This document shows positions 34,079 through 43,522 of a stretch of DNA of 64,000 nt, piece by piece. A program made the position numbers and the translations under genes. Within the stretch, counting starts at the first letter, position 1, and each line of letters starts with the position of its first letter. The DNA lies in the NCBI RefSeq assembly GCF_900699765.1, contig NZ_CAADHO010000010.1, positions 124,001-188,000 of the forward strand. Direction: 5' to 3'. Source of the stretch: Desulfoluna butyratoxydans. GTDB taxonomy: Bacteria > Desulfobacterota > Desulfobacteria > Desulfobacterales > Desulfolunaceae. The notes beneath the pieces are model-generated. The model was not told where the DNA came from and did no database searches. It saw only the letters and a program-made list of their open reading frames with translations.

Positions 34079-35755
34079 ATGAGCGAGACCGAAAACAAAC
34101 CGGTTGATTTTATTCGAAACATTATCAACGAAGACCTGGCTTCCGGGAAACACGAAGGCGTTGTGACCCGTTTCCCACCCGAGCCCAACGGCTACCTTCA
34201 TATAGGGCACGCCAAGTCCCTCTGCCTCAACTTCGGCATTGCCGAGGAGTACGAGGGGGCTGTCTGTAACCTGCGCTTCGACGACACCAACCCGGAAAAA
34301 GAGGACGTGGAGTACATCGACGCCATCAAGGCGGACGTCTCCTGGCTGGGCTTCTCCTGGAACGGTGAGCCCCGGTACGCCTCCGATTACTTCGAGGCCC
34401 TCTACGCCTACGCCGTGGAGCTGGTCAAGATGGGCAAGGCCTATGTGGACAGCCTCTCCGCTGAGGAGATCCGGGAGTACCGCGGCACCCTCACCGAGCC
34501 GGGCAAGAACAGCCCCTACCGGGACCGCAGCGTGGAAGAGAACCTGGCCCTTTTGGAGGGCATGAGACGGGGTGATTTCGAGGAGGGCACCCATATCCTC
34601 CGGGCCAAGATCGATATGGCCTCCCCCAACATGAACATGCGGGACCCGGCCATCTACCGAATCCGCAAGGCCGATCACCACCGCACCGGCGATGCCTGGT
34701 GTATCTACCCCATGTACGATTTTACCCACTGCCTCTCCGACGCCATGGAGGGTATCACCCACTCCCTGTGTACCCTGGAATTTGCCGATCACCGTCCCTT
34801 ATACGACTGGGTGCTGGAGACCCTCAAGACCCCGAGTCATCCCCAGCAGATCGAGTTCTCCCGGCTCAACATCAGCTACACGGTCCTCAGTAAGCGCAAG
34901 CTCCTCCAGCTTGTGGACCAGGGCCACGTCAGCGGGTGGGACGATCCGCGCATGCCCACCATCAGCGGGATCCGCAGGCGCGGCTACACCCCCGAGGCCC
35001 TGCGCAACTTCTGTCGCCGCATCGGCATCTCAAAAAAGGAGAGCCGCATTGACTACACCATCCTGGAAGATTGCGTTCGCGAGGACCTGAACGAAAAGGC
35101 ACCCCGGGTCATGGGAGTGCTGGCGCCCCTCAAGGTCACCGTTACCAACTACCCCGAGGACCTGGTGGAGGAGATGGACGTCATGAACCATCCCCAGAAA
35201 CCGGAGATGGGCACGCGCAAGGTGCCCTTCTGCAGGGAACTTTACATCGAGCAGAACGATTTCATGGAAGAGCCCCCCAAGAAGTTCTTCCGCCTGGGGC
35301 CCGGCCGTGAGGTGCGCCTCCGAAGCGCCTACTACCTCACCTGCACCGACGTGGTGAAGAACGAGGCAGGCGAGGTGGTGGAACTCCTCTGCACCTACGA
35401 CCCCGAGTCCAAAGGGGGCTCCACCCCTGACAACCGCAAGGTCAAGGGCACCATTCACTGGGTCTCCGCCCGTCACGCCGTCAACGCCGAGGTCCGGCTC
35501 TACGATCGCCTCTTCAAGGTGGAAAACCCGGAAAAAGAAGGGGACTCCTTTCTGGATAACCTCAACCCCGATTCCCTTACCGTTCTTGCAGACTGCAAAG
35601 TCGAACCGGGGGTGGAGAAGAATGAAAACGGGGCCTTCTTTCAGTTTGAACGCACCGGGTACTTTAACCTTGATCCCGTGGACAGCACCCCGGAAAAGCC
35701 GGTGTTTAACCGCACCGCCACCCTCCGGGACGCCTGGGCCAAGATGAATAAATAA
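34079..35755 (+). CDS. glnS: Glutamine--tRNA ligase
   Basis: 558 residues, usual for GlnRS. Class I signatures: PPEPNGYLHIGHAKS (residues 36-50, HIGH) and VLSKRKL (KMSKS equivalent) near 270. The catalytic core runs to ~340, then the two beta-barrel anticodon domains, ending YFNLDPVDSTPEKPVFNRTATLRD. It charges tRNA-Gln directly. Many deltaproteobacteria instead form Gln-tRNA by amidation, so a direct GlnRS here suggests either direct charging or both routes; glnS is often regarded as acquired by transfer from eukaryotes in bacteria. Identical repeat modules stand on both sides of it. Confidence 0.95.
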   Translation: MSETENKPVDFIRNIINEDLASGKHEGVVTRFPPEPNGYLHIGHAKSLCLNFGIAEEYEGAVCNLRFDDTNPEKEDVEYIDAIKADVSWLGFSWNGEPRYASDYFEALYAYAVELVKMGKAYVDSLSAEEIREYRGTLTEPGKNSPYRDRSVEENLALLEGMRRGDFEEGTHILRAKIDMASPNMNMRDPAIYRIRKADHHRTGDAWCIYPMYDFTHCLSDAMEGITHSLCTLEFADHRPLYDWVLETLKTPSHPQQIEFSRLNISYTVLSKRKLLQLVDQGHVSGWDDPRMPTISGIRRRGYTPEALRNFCRRIGISKKESRIDYTILEDCVREDLNEKAPRVMGVLAPLKVTVTNYPEDLVEEMDVMNHPQKPEMGTRKVPFCRELYIEQNDFMEEPPKKFFRLGPGREVRLRSAYYLTCTDVVKNEAGEVVELLCTYDPESKGGSTPDNRKVKGTIHWVSARHAVNAEVRLYDRLFKVENPEKEGDSFLDNLNPDSLTVLADCKVEPGVEKNENGAFFQFERTGYFNLDPVDSTPEKPVFNRTATLRDAWAKMNK

Positions 35756-35770
35756 GAGCTAAGGAAGAAA

Positions 35771-35823
35771 GCCTCCGGCGGCCCTGCCGGGGGCCAAACT
35801 TTTAAAAAAGTTTGACAAACAGG
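35771..35823 (+). repeat. GCCTCCGGCGG repeat module, copy right of glnS
   Basis: Block 35771-35799 is identical to 33637-33665; GTTTGACAAACAGG follows at 35810-35823. AAACTTTT and AAAAGTTT form a further palindrome in between. Confidence 0.7.
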
Positions 35824-35923
35824 CCTTGCGAATGACGAGACAGAATGTAGTTCGGGGGGAGTCCGTCGGCGAAGGCCGGGAGCATTTGCAACCTGGCTCA
35901 TCCCCTGGCGTTGGAGGCAAAAC

Positions 35924-36406
35924 GTGATGCGAATAGGAAAAGGGTATGATGTCCACCGACTGGTGGAAGGGCGTGAGCTGATCCTGGGCGGGGTGAGCGT
36001 GCCGTATGAAAAAGGGCTCCTGGGGCATTCCGATGCCGACGTGCTGCTCCATGCGGTGTGTGACGCCCTGCTGGGCGCGGCGGGCCTGGGGGATATCGGG
36101 GAACATTTCCCGGACAGTGACCCCCGTTTCAAGGGGATCAGCAGCCTGGTGCTGCTGGCCCACTGCACGGCCCTGTTGGGGGAGAAGGGGTATGAGGTGG
36201 TGAACATCGACGCCACCCTCATGGCGGAAAAACCCAAAATTTCCCCCTACAAGGCGGCCATGCGGGAGAATATCGCAGAGGTTCTCTGCCTGGACCCCGA
36301 TGCGGTGAACATCAAGGCCACCACCACCGAGGGACTGGGGCCCGTGGGGCGCGGGGAGGGCATGGCGGCTCTTTGCGCGGCCCTCATACAAAAAGTGGAG
36401 AGCTGA
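35924..36406 (+). CDS. ispF: 2-C-methyl-D-erythritol 2,4-cyclodiphosphate synthase
   Basis: 160 residues, standard for IspF, which closes CDP-methylerythritol phosphate to the cyclodiphosphate in the MEP isoprenoid route. Seen: GYDVHRL with metal ligands Asp and His, the HSDADVLLHAVCDALLG helix with another ligand, and KATTTEGLGPVGRGEG near the end. Start GTG at 35924 or the adjacent ATG at 35927; GGAGG at 35913 fits both. Between glnS and cysS. Confidence 0.96.
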   Translation: MMRIGKGYDVHRLVEGRELILGGVSVPYEKGLLGHSDADVLLHAVCDALLGAAGLGDIGEHFPDSDPRFKGISSLVLLAHCTALLGEKGYEVVNIDATLMAEKPKISPYKAAMRENIAEVLCLDPDAVNIKATTTEGLGPVGRGEGMAALCAALIQKVES

Positions 36407-36478
36407 ATCCGTGCCTGCCCTGGGTGTGGCCCACAGCGATTCATTGCAGATTTATCCTTTGGTCGACCCTCTGATGCC

Positions 36479-36507
36479 TTGACAGGGGCGGCAATCGTGA
36501 TGATTAT
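36479..36507 (+). promoter_or_regulatory. Possible promoter of cysS
   Basis: TTGACA (36479-36484), 17 bases, GATTAT (36502-36507). The -35 is perfect, the -10 weak. The predicted leader is about 130 bases long. Confidence 0.45.
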
Positions 36508-36646
36508 CTAAACTGACTTTTACAGAAGAGGGCCCCGGTGACGGGGCTTGAGCGTTGAGGGCGGCACAACGGCCCTGCAGCGGATACATAAGGCGGCACA
36601 CAGCGTGCCCGAATGATAACGACAGAGAAGAGACGGTGAACTGAGC

Positions 36647-38089
36647 ATGGCGCTTCGCATTTACAACACATTGTCCGGACAGAAAGAAGAGTTTCAACCC
36701 ATCGAAGAGGGCGAGGTCAAGATGTACGTCTGTGGGCCTACGGTCTACGACTCCAGCCATATCGGCCATGCCCGATCCGTCATCTTCTTCGACGTGGTGT
36801 ACCGCTACCTCAAAGGCCTGGGCCTGGATGTGACCTATGCTCGAAACTTCACCGACATCGACGACAAGATCATCAACCGTGCCGAGCAGCTTGGGGTGAC
36901 AGCCAAGGCGGTTGCAGAGAAATACATGGACGAGTTCCATCGGGACATGGACGCCCTGCACGTCAAGCGTCCGGACCTTGCCCCCCTGGCCACGGAACAC
37001 ATCGACGACATCGTCGCCCTGATTACGCGACTCATCGACAAGGGCAAGGCATACCCCGTGGACGGCGACGTCTACTTTCGCGTCACCTCCTTTGACGGCT
37101 ACGGAAAGCTCTCCGGCCGAAAACTGGAGGACATGGAGGCAGGGGCCCGCATCGAAGTGGACGACCGCAAGGAGAACCCCTTTGACTTTGCCCTGTGGAA
37201 GGCCCAGAAACCGGGTGAGCCCGCCTGGGAAAGCCCCTGGGGCATGGGACGGCCCGGCTGGCACATTGAGTGCTCGGCCATGAGCTCCCGTCTTCTCGGG
37301 GAGACCATCGATATCCACGGCGGCGGTAAGGACCTGATCTTTCCCCACCACGAAAACGAGATCGCCCAGTCCGAGGCGGCCTTTGACTCCCCCTTTGTGA
37401 AGTACTGGATGCACAACGGTTTTGTGAACATCAACGCCGAGAAGATGTCCAAGTCCCTGGGCAACACCACCATGATCAAGGATGTCCTCAAGAACTATCA
37501 TCCTGAGGCGGTGCGTCTCTTCCTGCTCTCCAACCACTACCGCAGCCCCATCGATTACAACGAGCAGGCCATGAAAGAGGCCGCAGGCAACCTCGACAAG
37601 CTCTACACCCTGCTGCGCCGCATCTCCGATGAGTTCGGCAACCTGAGCATCCTGCGGCTCCAGTCGTTCAACAACAAGTTCGGGGACCTCTTCCGTGAGT
37701 TCTGCGAAGGCATGGAAGACGACTTCAACACGGCCCGCGGCATGGCGGCCCTGTTCGAAGCCCTTCGCGCCACGAACCGCACCATCGACGAGATGACCGA
37801 TGAGAACGCCTTTGAGTCCAAGATCGAGATCGACGGGCACATGGTGGACCTGTTCAAGATGGCCAACATCCTCGGGGTTCTCAACGAGAACCCGTATGAG
37901 TACTTTGAGGCCAAGAAGGACAAATCCGGAGTGGACGCGAGCCGTGTGGAGGCCCTGATTCAGGAACGGGCCGAGGTGCGCAAGGCCAAAAACTTTCAGC
38001 GGGCCGATGAGATCCGCGAAGAATTGACCGCCATGGGGGTCGCCATTGAAGACGGCCCCGGCGGCACCACCTGGAAGATGATGGACTAG
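36647..38089 (+). CDS. cysS: Cysteine--tRNA ligase
   Basis: 480 residues, normal. MYVCGPTVYDSSHIGHARS holds the first zinc cysteine and the HIGH motif (residues ~26-44); WHIECSAMSS holds the second zinc cysteine; HGGGKDLIFPHHENEIAQSEA gives the zinc His/Glu; KMSKSLGN near 266 is the second class I motif. The C-terminal helical domain (RAEVRKAKNFQRADEIREEL) is complete. It charges tRNA-Cys in the cytoplasm. A strong terminator follows. Confidence 0.97.
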   Translation: MALRIYNTLSGQKEEFQPIEEGEVKMYVCGPTVYDSSHIGHARSVIFFDVVYRYLKGLGLDVTYARNFTDIDDKIINRAEQLGVTAKAVAEKYMDEFHRDMDALHVKRPDLAPLATEHIDDIVALITRLIDKGKAYPVDGDVYFRVTSFDGYGKLSGRKLEDMEAGARIEVDDRKENPFDFALWKAQKPGEPAWESPWGMGRPGWHIECSAMSSRLLGETIDIHGGGKDLIFPHHENEIAQSEAAFDSPFVKYWMHNGFVNINAEKMSKSLGNTTMIKDVLKNYHPEAVRLFLLSNHYRSPIDYNEQAMKEAAGNLDKLYTLLRRISDEFGNLSILRLQSFNNKFGDLFREFCEGMEDDFNTARGMAALFEALRATNRTIDEMTDENAFESKIEIDGHMVDLFKMANILGVLNENPYEYFEAKKDKSGVDASRVEALIQERAEVRKAKNFQRADEIREELTAMGVAIEDGPGGTTWKMMD

Positions 38090-38129
38090 GCCAAGGCGCT
38101 GTTCACCCCTTCCGGGACCATCAATCGAT

Positions 38130-38166
38130 AAAAAAAAGCGGCCCGGCATACGGACCGCTTTTTTTT
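38130..38166 (+). terminator. Terminator after cysS
   Basis: Arms 38130-38145 and 38151-38166 pair over 16 positions with one mismatch; A8 at one foot and T8 at the other. Confidence 0.88.
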
Positions 38167-38208
38167 GTGTTTATCGGGACTCCCCGCAGACAGGCAGGTT
38201 ATATCGCC

Positions 38209-40209
38209 ATGGAACCATTTAAAATTGTATCGTCATTCACCCCCCAGGGCGATCAGCCCAAGGCGATCCGCCGCCTGGTGAAGGAGCTGAACAAGGGAAC
38301 CGCCAATCAGGTCCTCCTGGGGGTGACGGGGTCGGGCAAGACCTTCACCATGGCCCACGTGGTGGAGCAGACCCAGCGGCCCACCCTGGTGCTGGCTCCC
38401 AACAAGATCCTGGCGGCCCAGCTCTACAGCGAGTTCCGGGAACTTTTTCCGGACAACGCCGTGGAGTACTTTGTCAGCTATTACGACTACTACCAGCCGG
38501 AAGCGTACATTCCCAGCAGCGACACCTACATCCAGAAAGACTCGGCCATCAACGAGCTCATCGACAAGATGCGCCATTCGGCCACCCGTAACGTCCTGTC
38601 GCGGCGGGATGTCATCGTGGTTGCCAGTGTCTCCTGTATCTACGGCCTCGGGGCGCCGGAGGACTACCTGGCCCTGAGGGTGGAGCTCTCCACCGGGGAT
38701 GAGCGGAGCCGGGAGTCTCTGCTCACAGACCTTGTCTCCATCCAGTACGAGCGCAGCGATATCGATTTTCACCGGGGCTCCTTCCGTGTGCGGGGGGACC
38801 GGGTGGAGATTTTTCCGGCCTACGAGGAGAAGGTGGCTGTGCGGGTGGAATTTTTCGGGGACGAGATCGACACCCTGGCCGAGTTCGACCCCCTCACGGG
38901 CAAGACCCTGCGAAAGCTCAAGCGCACCGTTATCTATCCGGCCAGTCACTACGTCACCCGCAAGAGCACCCTCAAGAAGATGCTCAGCAATGTGGAGGTG
39001 GAGCTCAAGGACCGTGTGGAGCACTTCCATCGGCTTAATAAGCTCATTGAGGCCCAGCGCATCGACGAACGGACCCGTCTGGATCTTGAGATGCTGCGGG
39101 AGATCGGTTACTGCAACGGCATCGAGAACTACTCCCGGTATCTCTCCGGGCGCAATGCAGGGGAGGCGCCGCCCACCCTCCTGGACTATTTCCCCGACGA
39201 TTTTCTCCTGCTGGTGGACGAGAGCCACATCGCCCTGCCGCAGGTGCGGGCCATGTACAAGGGGGACCGCTCCCGTAAGGAGACCCTTGTGGGCTACGGC
39301 TTTCGTCTGCCCTCGGCCCTGGACAACCGGCCCCTGAAGTTCGAGGAGTTCGAAAACAAGCGCGGGCAGGCCATTTTTGTCTCCGCCACCCCGGCGGAGT
39401 ACGAGATGGAGGCCGCCGACGGCATGGTGGTGGAGCAGATCGTCCGCCCCACGGGCCTTGTGGACCCCGAAATCGTGGTGAAGCCCGCTGAAAATCAGGT
39501 GGACGACCTCTACGAAGAGATCCGGAAACGCCTGGCGGCCCGGGAGCGCGTGCTGGTCACCACCCTGACCAAGCGTATGGCCGAGGACCTCACCGACTAC
39601 CTCACCGACCTCGGGGTGCGGGTGCGCTACATGCACTCGGACGTCAAGACCATGGAGCGCATCGAGATTGTCCGGGACCTGCGCCTGGGCAAGTTCGACG
39701 TGCTGGTGGGCATCAACCTCCTGCGGGAGGGCCTTGATATCCCGGAGGTCTCCCTGGTGGCGGTTCTGGATGCCGACAAAGAGGGCTTCCTCCGGTCGGA
39801 GCGGTCCCTGGTGCAGACCTGCGGCAGGGCCGCGCGAAACGCCAACGGCAAGGTGATTCTCTACGGGGATAACATCACCGGCTCCATGCAGTACGCCATG
39901 GACGAGACCAAGCGTCGACGGGCCATCCAGATGGCGTACAACGAAAAGCACGGCATTGTTCCGGCCACCATCTCCCGGGAGATTCAGAACAGCTTCGGGG
40001 AGCTTTACCATTTTGACGACGAAACGGCGGATGACGCGGTGATGGAAGAGGTGGCCGAGTATGGGGCCGAGGCCATGGACGACGGCGCCCTCCTGGAGAC
40101 CCTGGAGGCCTCCATGCAGGAGGCGGCCCGCAACCTGGAGTTTGAAAAAGCCGCCCGCCTGCGGGACCAGATTCAGGAAATCAGGAAGCGCATGGGGGAG
40201 GCGTCGTGA
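38209..40209 (+). CDS. uvrB: Excinuclease ABC subunit B
   Basis: 666 residues from the ATG at 38209, which yields the canonical MEPFKIVSSFTPQGDQP; the frame is open earlier but inside the cysS terminator. Walker A GVTGSGKT near 38-45, the beta-hairpin that grips damaged DNA in YYDYYQPEAYIPSSDTYI, helicase-like motifs (LLVDESH, then LREGLDIPEVSLVAVLDADKEGF), and a C-terminal UVR coiled hairpin (LEASMQEAARNLEFEKAARLRDQI) for UvrC contact. UvrB verifies lesions handed over by UvrA and loads UvrC. It overlaps uvrC by 4 bases. Confidence 0.97.
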   Translation: MEPFKIVSSFTPQGDQPKAIRRLVKELNKGTANQVLLGVTGSGKTFTMAHVVEQTQRPTLVLAPNKILAAQLYSEFRELFPDNAVEYFVSYYDYYQPEAYIPSSDTYIQKDSAINELIDKMRHSATRNVLSRRDVIVVASVSCIYGLGAPEDYLALRVELSTGDERSRESLLTDLVSIQYERSDIDFHRGSFRVRGDRVEIFPAYEEKVAVRVEFFGDEIDTLAEFDPLTGKTLRKLKRTVIYPASHYVTRKSTLKKMLSNVEVELKDRVEHFHRLNKLIEAQRIDERTRLDLEMLREIGYCNGIENYSRYLSGRNAGEAPPTLLDYFPDDFLLLVDESHIALPQVRAMYKGDRSRKETLVGYGFRLPSALDNRPLKFEEFENKRGQAIFVSATPAEYEMEAADGMVVEQIVRPTGLVDPEIVVKPAENQVDDLYEEIRKRLAARERVLVTTLTKRMAEDLTDYLTDLGVRVRYMHSDVKTMERIEIVRDLRLGKFDVLVGINLLREGLDIPEVSLVAVLDADKEGFLRSERSLVQTCGRAARNANGKVILYGDNITGSMQYAMDETKRRRAIQMAYNEKHGIVPATISREIQNSFGELYHFDDETADDAVMEEVAEYGAEAMDDGALLETLEASMQEAARNLEFEKAARLRDQIQEIRKRMGEAS

Positions 40210-42032
40210 ATCAGGGCATCATGATTCCGGAGGCCCTGGCCGAACAGCTGAACTGTCTTGTGACGGACCCGGGGGTGTATCGGTTCAAAGACGAAAAGGG
40301 GACCGTCATCTATGTGGGGAAGGCCAAGAACCTGAAGAAAAGGGTCTCCAGCTACTTCAACCGCACCCACACAGACCCCAAGACCGCGGCCCTGGTCCGC
40401 AAGGTGGTCTCTTTGGATACCGTGGTGACGGCCACGGAAAAAGAGGCGCTTATTCTGGAAAGCAGCCTCATCACCCGCCACAAGCCCCGCTACAACATCA
40501 TCCTAAAGGACGACAAGCGCTATCCCTCCCTGCGCATCGACCCCAACGAGGCGTGGCCGGGCCTGGCCATTGTGCGTCGTATTGAAAAGGACGGGGCCCT
40601 CTATTTTGGTCCTTACACCTCCTCTTCGGCTGTCCACGCCACCGTCAAGTTTATCAACCGCCATTTCAAGCTGAGGAAGTGTACCACCAGCACCCTCAAG
40701 AGCAGGACCCGGCCCTGCCTCAACCATCAGATGGGGCTCTGCCTGGCCCCGTGCTGTTTGGATGTTTCCCGCGAGGCTTACATGGAGATGGTCTCCCAGG
40801 TGATCCTCTTCCTGAAAGGACGCACTCCGGAGCTTGTGGAGAGCCTGAGGGCCGAGATGGTTCGATGCGCCACCGAGGAGCGCTTCGAAGAGGCGGCCGA
40901 GTTGCGGGATCGTCTCTTTGCCGTTGAAAAGACCCTGGAAAAGCAGGTGGTGGTGGCAACGGACATGGGGGATCGGGATGTGGTGGATGTCTGCATGCAC
41001 GGTCCTGCGGTCTGCATCACGTTGATGCAGGTGCGCAGCGGGGTGCTTCTGGGGAGCCGGAGCGTCCACCTTCTGGAGACCATGGCCGGCCCCGAAGAGG
41101 TGGCGGAGAATTTTATCTGCCAGTACTACGAAAAGCACGCGGCCCCTTCCGAAGTGCTTGTTTCCCATCGCTTTGACGGGATCGAGACCGTGTCCGATCA
41201 TCTGCGGGAGACCGCAGGACGCCGGGTGCAGCTTCTGTTTCCCTCCCGGGGGGAAAAGGCAAAGCTCATGGCCATGGCCCGCAAAAACGGAGAAAAACGC
41301 CTGGAGGAGATCATGTCCGGGGCGGATGCGGATCGCAAGGTTTTGGAAAACCTCATGAAACGTCTGGGCATGGACCGGCTCCCCGAGCGCATCGAATCCT
41401 ACGATAACTCCAACACGGCGGGCAACGACCCGGTCTCGGGGATGGTGGTGTTTGAAAACGGGCGGCCCAAGAAAAGCGACTACCGTACCTTTCGTATCAA
41501 GGCCGATACGCGCTACGACGACTACGCCTCCATGGCCGAGGTGCTCACCCGGCGGTTCGGGGACCCGGTGAAGCGGGAGCCCCTGCCGGATCTGTTGATG
41601 GTGGACGGCGGAAAAGGGCAGCTCAACGTGGCGACCCGGGTTCTGGAGGAGCTGGGACTCCTGGGGGCCTTTACGGTCATCGGCATCGCCAAGATGCGCG
41701 AGGAGGCCGGGGAGACCCAGGACAAAATCTACCTTCCCGGGCGATCGAATCCCGTGAACATGGGAATGCAGCCCGACCTGCTCCTGTTTCTTCAGCGCAT
41801 GCGGGACGAGGTGCATCGGTTTGCCATCACCTTTCAGCGCCGTGTGCGCGGCAAGCGGTCGGTCTCTTCAAAACTGGATCATGTCCCCGGGGTGGGGAAG
41901 AAGAGGAAGGCCATGCTCCTCAAGCATTTCGGGGGGATTACGGCCATGAAGGCGGCGTCTGCGGACGAACTGACGGCCCTGCCCGGCATTACCCCGGAGA
42001 TTGCAGGAGCCATCCGGCGCGCCCTGGCGTGA
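40206..42032 (+). CDS. uvrC: Excinuclease ABC subunit C
   Basis: 608 residues, GTG start overlapping the uvrB stop by 4 bases, hence coupled translation. N-terminal GIY-YIG nuclease (GVYRFKDEKGTVIYVGKAKNLKKRVSSYF, ~18-46) makes the 3' incision; the UVR motif (EERFEEAAELRDRLFAVEKTL, ~220) binds UvrB; the RNase H-like domain (~390-540, ESYDNSN and MVDGGKGQL with catalytic Asp) makes the 5' incision; tandem helix-hairpin-helix repeats close the protein (VPGVGKKRKAMLLKHFGG, ALPGITPEIAGAI). All key parts are intact. Confidence 0.97.
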   Translation: MNQGIMIPEALAEQLNCLVTDPGVYRFKDEKGTVIYVGKAKNLKKRVSSYFNRTHTDPKTAALVRKVVSLDTVVTATEKEALILESSLITRHKPRYNIILKDDKRYPSLRIDPNEAWPGLAIVRRIEKDGALYFGPYTSSSAVHATVKFINRHFKLRKCTTSTLKSRTRPCLNHQMGLCLAPCCLDVSREAYMEMVSQVILFLKGRTPELVESLRAEMVRCATEERFEEAAELRDRLFAVEKTLEKQVVVATDMGDRDVVDVCMHGPAVCITLMQVRSGVLLGSRSVHLLETMAGPEEVAENFICQYYEKHAAPSEVLVSHRFDGIETVSDHLRETAGRRVQLLFPSRGEKAKLMAMARKNGEKRLEEIMSGADADRKVLENLMKRLGMDRLPERIESYDNSNTAGNDPVSGMVVFENGRPKKSDYRTFRIKADTRYDDYASMAEVLTRRFGDPVKREPLPDLLMVDGGKGQLNVATRVLEELGLLGAFTVIGIAKMREEAGETQDKIYLPGRSNPVNMGMQPDLLLFLQRMRDEVHRFAITFQRRVRGKRSVSSKLDHVPGVGKKRKAMLLKHFGGITAMKAASADELTALPGITPEIAGAIRRALA

Positions 42033-42041
42033 TCCCCTGGG

Positions 42042-42806
42042 TCAGGTGTGGGTGAGGCTGCGGATTTCGTGGAGCTGGGCGTTGTGGATAAAGTGGCTCA
42101 GCACCTCTTCATCCGCGCTCTTCAGGCGGGTGAAACGGCAGCCGGCAAACAGGGAAAGTTCATTGAATCGGCGGTTCACACGGACCACCGAAAGGGCAGT
42201 GTCCATGGTATGGAGCTGCTCTTTTTTTTGGCTGTGGTCCCGGAGCACGATGCCCAACCGCCCCACATGGCCTGCCTCAAGGCCTGCAAGGGGGTTTTTC
42301 CCCTTGCCCAGGAGGCGGGGGATGATCAGGCCGACCCCGGTGGTGGAGATGTTGCAGATGCGGAACTGTTTTCCCGAGAAAAAATCATGGCCGCCGACCA
42401 CGAGTTTACCCAGCACCTCGTGGGTGGCGGTGGGGATGTAGCGAAAGGCGGAGCGAACGTTGACATCTTCCGGGGTGGGGTCGTAGCTCAAGGCGAGGGC
42501 CTGGGTGGTGTTTCCGTTGGCCAGGCGGTAGCCGGGGAGCGTTTTGAGGATCGTGCAGGGGAACCCGATGCGTTTCTTTTCTCCGGAGTCCATTCGGACC
42601 ATGGTGCTCACGTGGAGCTGCCTGCTTGTTGCGTCTTCGTGGGCCCAGGATGCTCCCGTGGCCGCCACGGTGAGTCGCCTGGAGGCCGGGTCCGCTTCAA
42701 AGATGACCGAGGCGCAGGAGACAGGGCTCAGGCTGTGCAGGTCTATGACAAGATCGATACCGGTTCCGGGTTTGAGGACAGAGTCGTCAACGGGTGCTGT
42801 GGCCAA
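42042..42806 (-). CDS. PilZ-domain protein (YcgR-like layout)
   Basis: 254 residues, no signal peptide. The N-terminal half (~10-110) is a beta-rich domain like the flagellar-brake YcgR N-domain. The C-terminal half has the c-di-GMP signature pair: RSAFRYIP for the R-x-x-x-R loop near 118-122, and NISTTGVG for the (D/N)-x-S-x-x-G loop near 162. It closes with GCRFTRLKSADEEVLSHFI. Inference: a c-di-GMP receptor that changes motility or surface behaviour. Convergent with uvrC, only 9 bases between stops. A second, single-domain PilZ protein is at 63.1 kb. The upstream stretch to 43062 has no gene. Confidence 0.82.
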   Translation of the reverse strand: MATAPVDDSVLKPGTGIDLVIDLHSLSPVSCASVIFEADPASRRLTVAATGASWAHEDATSRQLHVSTMVRMDSGEKKRIGFPCTILKTLPGYRLANGNTTQALALSYDPTPEDVNVRSAFRYIPTATHEVLGKLVVGGHDFFSGKQFRICNISTTGVGLIIPRLLGKGKNPLAGLEAGHVGRLGIVLRDHSQKKEQLHTMDTALSVVRVNRRFNELSLFAGCRFTRLKSADEEVLSHFIHNAQLHEIRSLTHT

Positions 42807-43062
42807 CGGGAATTTCCTTCTGTTATCCTGTTTCTTTCGAGAGGCGGCTCAAGCCGCAGGAACATTGAATTCATCTACCACAAGGCCGGGTAAAAATCAA
42901 AGCCATAGACAAAACCGGTTGTGGTTGTCGGGGAACAGACAGATCCGCGAATTCAGTAATGCGACGGGTATGGTTCGAGATAACGAAGGGTTGGGTGTTT
43001 GGGTTTAGCGGGGTAATGACTGATTGCGAAACGGCGAAATCAAAGGGGGAGGTAAAACGGCG

Positions 43063-43103
43063 AAAAAAAGTGTGTCCGCCTGGTAGTGTAGACAGACGGA
43101 CAC
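43063..43103 (-). terminator. Terminator of HU gene
   Basis: On the minus strand GTGTCCG (43103-43097) pairs with CGGACAC (43078-43072), then ACTTTTTTT (T run 43069-43063). Confidence 0.75.
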
Positions 43104-43122
43104 GGAAAAAACAGTCGTCCGC

Positions 43123-43392
43123 CTACTTCAAAGCGTCTTTCAGAGCCTTGCCAGGTACAAACTTGGGAACCTTGCGTGCGTCGATGCTGATCTCCTGACC
43201 GGTCTGGGGATTGCGGCCTTTGCGAGCTTTTCTTTCAACAGCTTTGAAGGTGCCGAAGCCAACGAGGGTCACGGCATCGTTACCGGTGAGGGCATCGGTA
43301 ATGGTGGAAAGGACACAGTCTACGGCTGCCTGAGCTTCTTTTTTGGAGCTGACAACTTTTGCAACTTCGTTGACGAGATCACCTTTGTTCAT
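43123..43392 (-). CDS. hup: DNA-binding protein HU
   Basis: 89 residues, standard. MNKGDLVNEVAKVVSSKKEAQAAVDCVLSTI is the helical dimer body; VTLVGFGTFKAVERKARKGRNPQTGQEISI contains the GFGxF strand and the DNA-binding beta arms with the NPQTG tip whose proline intercalates. It bends and compacts DNA without sequence choice. AAAGGAG is about 9 bases before the ATG. It has its own promoter and terminator, as expected for an abundant nucleoid protein. HU rather than IHF is favoured by the general motif pattern. Confidence 0.95.
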   Translation of the reverse strand: MNKGDLVNEVAKVVSSKKEAQAAVDCVLSTITDALTGNDAVTLVGFGTFKAVERKARKGRNPQTGQEISIDARKVPKFVPGKALKDALK

Positions 43393-43493
43393 CCTTGAAT
43401 CTCCTTTTTGTAAGGGGTTTTAAACAACGGCTTGCTTATGATGTTATTCAGTAATGCAGTGTATATCGGGAAATCAGGATACGACATGCAGTG

Positions 43494-43522
43494 AGTATCC
43501 TATCTGGTAAGGCGAAGTCCAA
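43494..43522 (-). promoter_or_regulatory. Sigma-70-type promoter of HU gene
   Basis: TTGGAC (43522-43517), 17 bases, GATACT (43499-43494) on the minus strand; leader of about 95 bases. Two copies of ATGCAGTG at 43455 and 43486 lie just downstream. Confidence 0.6.

Noticed and set aside
36452..40011. Two long minus-strand frames antisense to cysS and uvrB
   Set aside because: Both are shadows of well-identified genes and carry no motif.
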